64,000 nucleotides of DNA from positions 62,001-126,000 of the forward strand of contig NZ_LGUR01000048.1 of assembly GCF_001270495.1 (NCBI RefSeq). Direction: 5' to 3'. The stretch's first letter is position 1, and the number at the start of each line of letters is the position of its first letter. A program made the position numbers and the translations under genes. The DNA is from Streptomyces viridochromogenes (GTDB taxonomy: Bacteria; Actinomycetota; Actinomycetes; Streptomycetales; Streptomycetaceae). A model generated the notes under the pieces. The model worked only from the letters and a program-made list of their open reading frames with translations, was not told the DNA's origin and did not search any database. Below, piece after piece: positions 60,956 to 64,000 of this stretch.

Positions 60956-62484
60956 CACGCCTCACCTCCAAGCAGATCGACGGCCTTCTCCCCGACCATG
61001 AGCACCCCGATCATCGGGTTCACGGCGGTCATCGTCGGGAACACGGAGGCGTCGGCGATACGAATTTTGTCCAGGCCGCGGATCCTCAACTGCGGGTCCA
61101 CCACGGCCTGTTCGTCGTCGGCGGCGCCCATACGGCAGGTGCCGGCCGGGTGGTACACGGTGTGGGCGACCTTGCGGGCGTACTCGCTCAGCTCCTCGTC
61201 GCCGGTGACGTCGGGGCCGGGGCACACCTCCCGCTTGAGCCAGCCCGCCAGCGGTTCGGTCCTGGCGATCTCGCGGGCGATGCGGATCCCGTCGACGAGG
61301 GTGCGGCCGTCGTAGTCGTCCTCGTCGGTGAAGTAGCGGAAGTCGAGCGCGGGCTTGACGGACGGGTCGGCGCTGGTCAGGTAGAGCCGGCCGCGGCTCT
61401 TCGGCTTGGGGATGTTCGGGGTCATGGACACCCCGAACTCCGGCCGCTCGTAGCCCAGTCGCTCCGGGTTGTCCGTGAACGGGATCTGGTAGAAGTGGAA
61501 CATCAGGTCCGGGCCCGGGTGTTCGAGGTCCCGGCGGACGAAAAGGCCCGCGTCGGAGTCCATCGCGGAGTTGTCCGGGATCGGGCCGTCGGTCTCCCAG
61601 ACGATCACCGACTCGGGGTGGTCGAGCAGGTTCTCGCCGACACCCGGCAGGTCGTGAACCACCGGTATGCCCAGCCGGGTGAGGTCCTCCTTGGGACCGA
61701 TGCCGGAGTGCATCAGCAGCCGGGGCGAGTCGACGGCGCCCGCACACAGGACGACCTCGCGCCGGGCGCGGATCAGGACTTCCTCGCCGTCCTTGGTGCG
61801 GACGTGGACGCCCTCGGCACGCGTGCCGTCGAGCTCCAGCTTGTACGCCCAGGTCTCCAGCAGGATCGTCAGGTTCTCGCGCTCGTCCATCACCGGGTGC
61901 AGATACGCCACCGACGCCGACGAGCGCTTGTTGTTCTCGGGGTGGTAGGCGAGGTCGAAGAAGCCGACGCCCTCGGTGAAGGGCTGCTTGTTGAAGCCCT
62001 CGACGCGCGGGACGCCGAGCGCGCCCTGCGCCGCGTCGACGAAGTCGCGGGCGATGGCGTTCCGGTCCTTCTCGTCGACCGGGACGATGTTGTTCTTCAG
62101 ACGGGCGTAGTACGCCTCCATCGGCACCGCGCCCCAGCCCTTGGCGCCGGCTTCCTCCCACTCGTCCCAGTCGGACGGCAGCGGCTTGAAGGCGATGAGC
62201 GTGTTGTGCGAGGAACAGCCGCCCAGCACGCGGGCCCTGCTGTGCCGGATGTGCGAGTTGCCGCGGGGCTGCTCGGTCGTCGGGTAGTCGTAGTCCAGCT
62301 CGCCGCCGAGGAGACCCATCCAGCGGCGCAGGGTGAGGACGTCCTCACGGTCGACGTCACTGGGGCCGCCCTCGATGACGGCGACGGTGGTGTCGGGGTT
62401 CTCGGTGAGACGGGAGGCGATGACGGAACCTGCGGTTCCGCCGCCTATGACGACGTAGTCGTAGACAGGGGTGTTCTCGGGCAT
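60955..62484 (-). CDS. betA: GMC oxidoreductase, choline dehydrogenase/oxidase type
   Basis: FAD enzyme expected to oxidise choline to betaine aldehyde; 509 residues. Seen: [21 protein letters not shown] (pieces: [16 protein letters not shown], about 9-24), [15 protein letters not shown] (GMC signature 1), the second signature [15 protein letters not shown], catalytic His in [11 protein letters not shown] (about 448), and the closing [13 protein letters not shown] with the partner Asn. It lies in a choline uptake and oxidation operon, which supports choline as substrate, although GMC specificity cannot be read from sequence. ATG 62484 with GGAG upstream. Confidence 0.88.
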   Translation of the reverse strand: MPENTPVYDYVVIGGGTAGSVIASRLTENPDTTVAVIEGGPSDVDREDVLTLRRWMGLLGGELDYDYPTTEQPRGNSHIRHSRARVLGGCSSHNTLIAFKPLPSDWDEWEEAGAKGWGAVPMEAYYARLKNNIVPVDEKDRNAIARDFVDAAQGALGVPRVEGFNKQPFTEGVGFFDLAYHPENNKRSSASVAYLHPVMDERENLTILLETWAYKLELDGTRAEGVHVRTKDGEEVLIRARREVVLCAGAVDSPRLLMHSGIGPKEDLTRLGIPVVHDLPGVGENLLDHPESVIVWETDGPIPDNSAMDSDAGLFVRRDLEHPGPDLMFHFYQIPFTDNPERLGYERPEFGVSMTPNIPKPKSRGRLYLTSADPSVKPALDFRYFTDEDDYDGRTLVDGIRIAREIARTEPLAGWLKREVCPGPDVTGDEELSEYARKVAHTVYHPAGTCRMGAADDEQAVVDPQLRIRGLDKIRIADASVFPTMTAVNPMIGVLMVGEKAVDLLGGEA

Positions 62485-62540
62485 GTGGGGGTACTCCAGG
62501 GGCTTGCGAGGTCTTGCCGGGGGAGGGGTGCCGGCCCGGG

Positions 62541-64000
62541 TCAGCCGGTGAACCAGCGGACGGGCTTCGGCGCGAGGTTCTGGTACACGTGCTTGCTCTC
62601 GCGGTACTCGGCGAGCCCGGCGGGGCCGAGTTCGCGGCCCACCCCGCTCTTGCCGAAGCCGCCCCACTCCGCCTGGGGAAGGTAGGGGTGGAAGTCGTTG
62701 ATCCAGACGGTGCCGTGCCGCAGCCGGCCCGCGACCCGGCGCGCCCGCCCCGCGTCGGCGGTCCAGACGGCGCCGGCGAGGCCGTACTCGGTGTCGTTGG
62801 CGAGGGCGATCGCCTCGTCCTCGGTGCGGAAGGTCTCGACGGTGAGGACCGGTCCGAAGACCTCCTCGCGTACGACGCGCATCTCGCGGTGGCAGTGGTC
62901 GAGGACGGTCGGCTCGTAGAAGTAGCCGCTCTCCGGCCGCTCCGGGGACGGCTCGGGCCGCCTGCCGCCGGAGCGCAGCACCGCGCCCTCCTTCAGCGCG
63001 GAGTCGACGTACGCCTCGACCTTCGCGCGCTGCTGCTCGGAGACGAGCGGTCCGCACTCGACGCCGTCGGCGGTGCCGCGGCCGAGCCGGATCCTGCCTG
63101 CCCTGCGGGCCAGTTCGGTGACGAAGCGGTCCCGGACGGAGTCCTCGATGATGAGGCGGCCGCCCGCCGAGCAGACCTGGCCGCTGTGGATGAAGGCGGC
63201 GTTGAGGGCCTGGTCGACGGCGGTGTCGAAGCCCTCGTCGGTGGCGCAGGCGTCGGCGAAGACGACGTTGGGGTTCTTGCCGCCGAGTTCGAGGGCGACC
63301 TTCTTGACGGAGGGCGCCGCGGCCTGGGCCACCTTCGTGCCGCTGACCAGGCCGCCGGTGAAGGAGACGAGGTCGACGTCGGGGTGCTCGGCGAGGCGGG
63401 CGCCGACGGAGTGGCCGGGCCCGGTGACGATGTTGGCGACCCCGGCGGGCAGCCCGGCCTCGACCAGCAGCTCGATGAGCGCGACGGTCGTCAGCGGGGT
63501 GATCTCGCTGGGCTTGACGACGAAGGTGTTCCCGGCGGCGAGCGCGGGCGCGATCTTCCAACTGGCCTGGAGGAGGGGGTAGTTCCAGGGGGTGATCAGC
63601 GCGCACACGCCGACCGGCTCGTGGACGACGACGCTGTGGAGGTCGGGTGAGCCCGCGTCGACGACCCGGCCCGGGGCCTCGGCGGCGACGAGGTCGGCGA
63701 AGTAGCGGAAGGCGTCGGCGACGCAGTCGATGTCGACCCGGCCCTCTTCCAGGGTCTTGCCGGCGTCGCGGCTCTCCAGCAGGCCGAGCGCCTCGCGGTC
63801 GCGCACCAGGAGATCGGCGACGCGGCGCAGCAGGGCGGCACGCTCGGCGACGGGTGTGCGCGGCCACTCCCCCTGACCGCCGTCGAAGGCGCGGTGGGCG
63901 GCCGCCACCGCCAGATCGGTGTCCTTCTCGTCACCCTCGGCGACCACGGCGAACGGCGTCGCGTCCGCGGGGTCGAGGATTTCGCGCGTCGCGCCGGAGA
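62541..64000 (-). CDS. betB: betaine-aldehyde dehydrogenase, N-terminus off the right edge
   Basis: NAD(P)-dependent aldehyde dehydrogenase, second step from choline to glycine betaine. About 486 residues are present, so only a short N-terminal piece is missing. Seen: PWNYPLLQASWKIAPALAAGN, VKPSEITPLT, SFTGGLVSGTKVA (given in parts), catalytic Glu in ALELGGKNPNVV, catalytic Cys in IHSGQVCSAGGRLI, EVFGPVLTVETF and the closing QAEWGGFGKSGVGRELG. First visible gene of the operon, 56 bases before betA. Confidence 0.9.
   Translation of the reverse strand, partial: SGATREILDPADATPFAVVAEGDEKDTDLAVAAAHRAFDGGQGEWPRTPVAERAALLRRVADLLVRDREALGLLESRDAGKTLEEGRVDIDCVADAFRYFADLVAAEAPGRVVDAGSPDLHSVVVHEPVGVCALITPWNYPLLQASWKIAPALAAGNTFVVKPSEITPLTTVALIELLVEAGLPAGVANIVTGPGHSVGARLAEHPDVDLVSFTGGLVSGTKVAQAAAPSVKKVALELGGKNPNVVFADACATDEGFDTAVDQALNAAFIHSGQVCSAGGRLIIEDSVRDRFVTELARRAGRIRLGRGTADGVECGPLVSEQQRAKVEAYVDSALKEGAVLRSGGRRPEPSPERPESGYFYEPTVLDHCHREMRVVREEVFGPVLTVETFRTEDEAIALANDTEYGLAGAVWTADAGRARRVAGRLRHGTVWINDFHPYLPQAEWGGFGKSGVGRELGPAGLAEYRESKHVYQNLAPKPVRWFTG

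Noticed and set aside
62514..63650. Long plus-strand frame opposite the aldehyde dehydrogenase, and long frames opposite other enzymes
   Set aside because: Antisense shadows of GC-rich third codon positions; no ribosome site or recognisable motif.

Overview
The window is chromosomal DNA from a high-GC actinomycete, almost certainly a Streptomyces. Base composition is roughly 70% G+C, GTG starts are common, and genes overlap in GTGA/ATGA/TGATG fashion. The order sdhCDAB ... SCO4848-type protein and D-Ala-D-Ala carboxypeptidase ... trpS ... glyA ... choline/betaine genes matches what I recall of the Streptomyces core chromosome. No rRNA, tRNA, CRISPR array, prophage or insertion sequence was recognised. 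Two copies of a short dispersed repeat of a type I recall from Streptomyces genomes are present.

Layout. 1-0.9 kb: 5' part of a B12-dependent acyl-CoA mutase. 1-7 kb: an L,D-transpeptidase, two duplicated modules of ECF sigma factor plus a one-TM protein with a two-cysteine ectodomain, and a septum-formation-type lipoprotein. 7-14.9 kb: a large secreted amidase with FG-GAP repeats, small unknown proteins, a GH20 hexosaminidase and an OHCU-decarboxylase-like protein. 15-18.4 kb: the succinate dehydrogenase operon. 18.6-25.9 kb: a Cip1-like secreted protein, a DUF4132 operon, a VOC protein, a membrane protein/DCC-protein pair behind two perfect palindromic operators, a secreted serine protease and a TetR regulator. 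26-34.5 kb: an MMPL transporter, a two-component system, an RsbW-like ATPase, an orphan peptide-type binding protein and a membrane metallophosphoesterase.

34.5-41.4 kb is cell-envelope DNA: the SCO4848-type protein, the carboxypeptidase, and two divergent operons that together encode the decaprenylphosphoryl-arabinose pathway (PAP2 phosphatase, UbiA-type phosphoribosyltransferase, GtrA and BrkB proteins on one side; DprE1 and DprE2 on the other). 41.5-48.3 kb: a 2H phosphoesterase preceded by three direct repeats, trpS, a four-gene ECF sigma operon with two paralogous membrane-anchored secreted proteins, and glyA. 48.5-56.9 kb: ornithine aminotransferase, an alpha/beta hydrolase, a YgiB/YgiC-like pair, a DMT transporter, and a MocR regulator divergent from a tandem AhpD pair plus a PEP-mutase-family enzyme. 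57-64 kb: a minus-strand operon for choline uptake and oxidation (betaine aldehyde dehydrogenase, GMC choline dehydrogenase, ATPase, double-fused permease, binding protein).

Functionally the window mixes housekeeping metabolism with much envelope biology: peptidoglycan hydrolases and transpeptidases, polyprenyl-phosphate sugar synthesis, and three ECF sigma systems each tied to single-pass proteins with extracellular domains. The most interesting items are the two-cysteine sensor family beside duplicated sigma factors, the arabinose-donor pathway in a presumed non-mycolate organism with a DprE1 lacking the benzothiazinone-target cysteine, the four-gene surface sigma operon, and several unexplained repeat or operator arrays.
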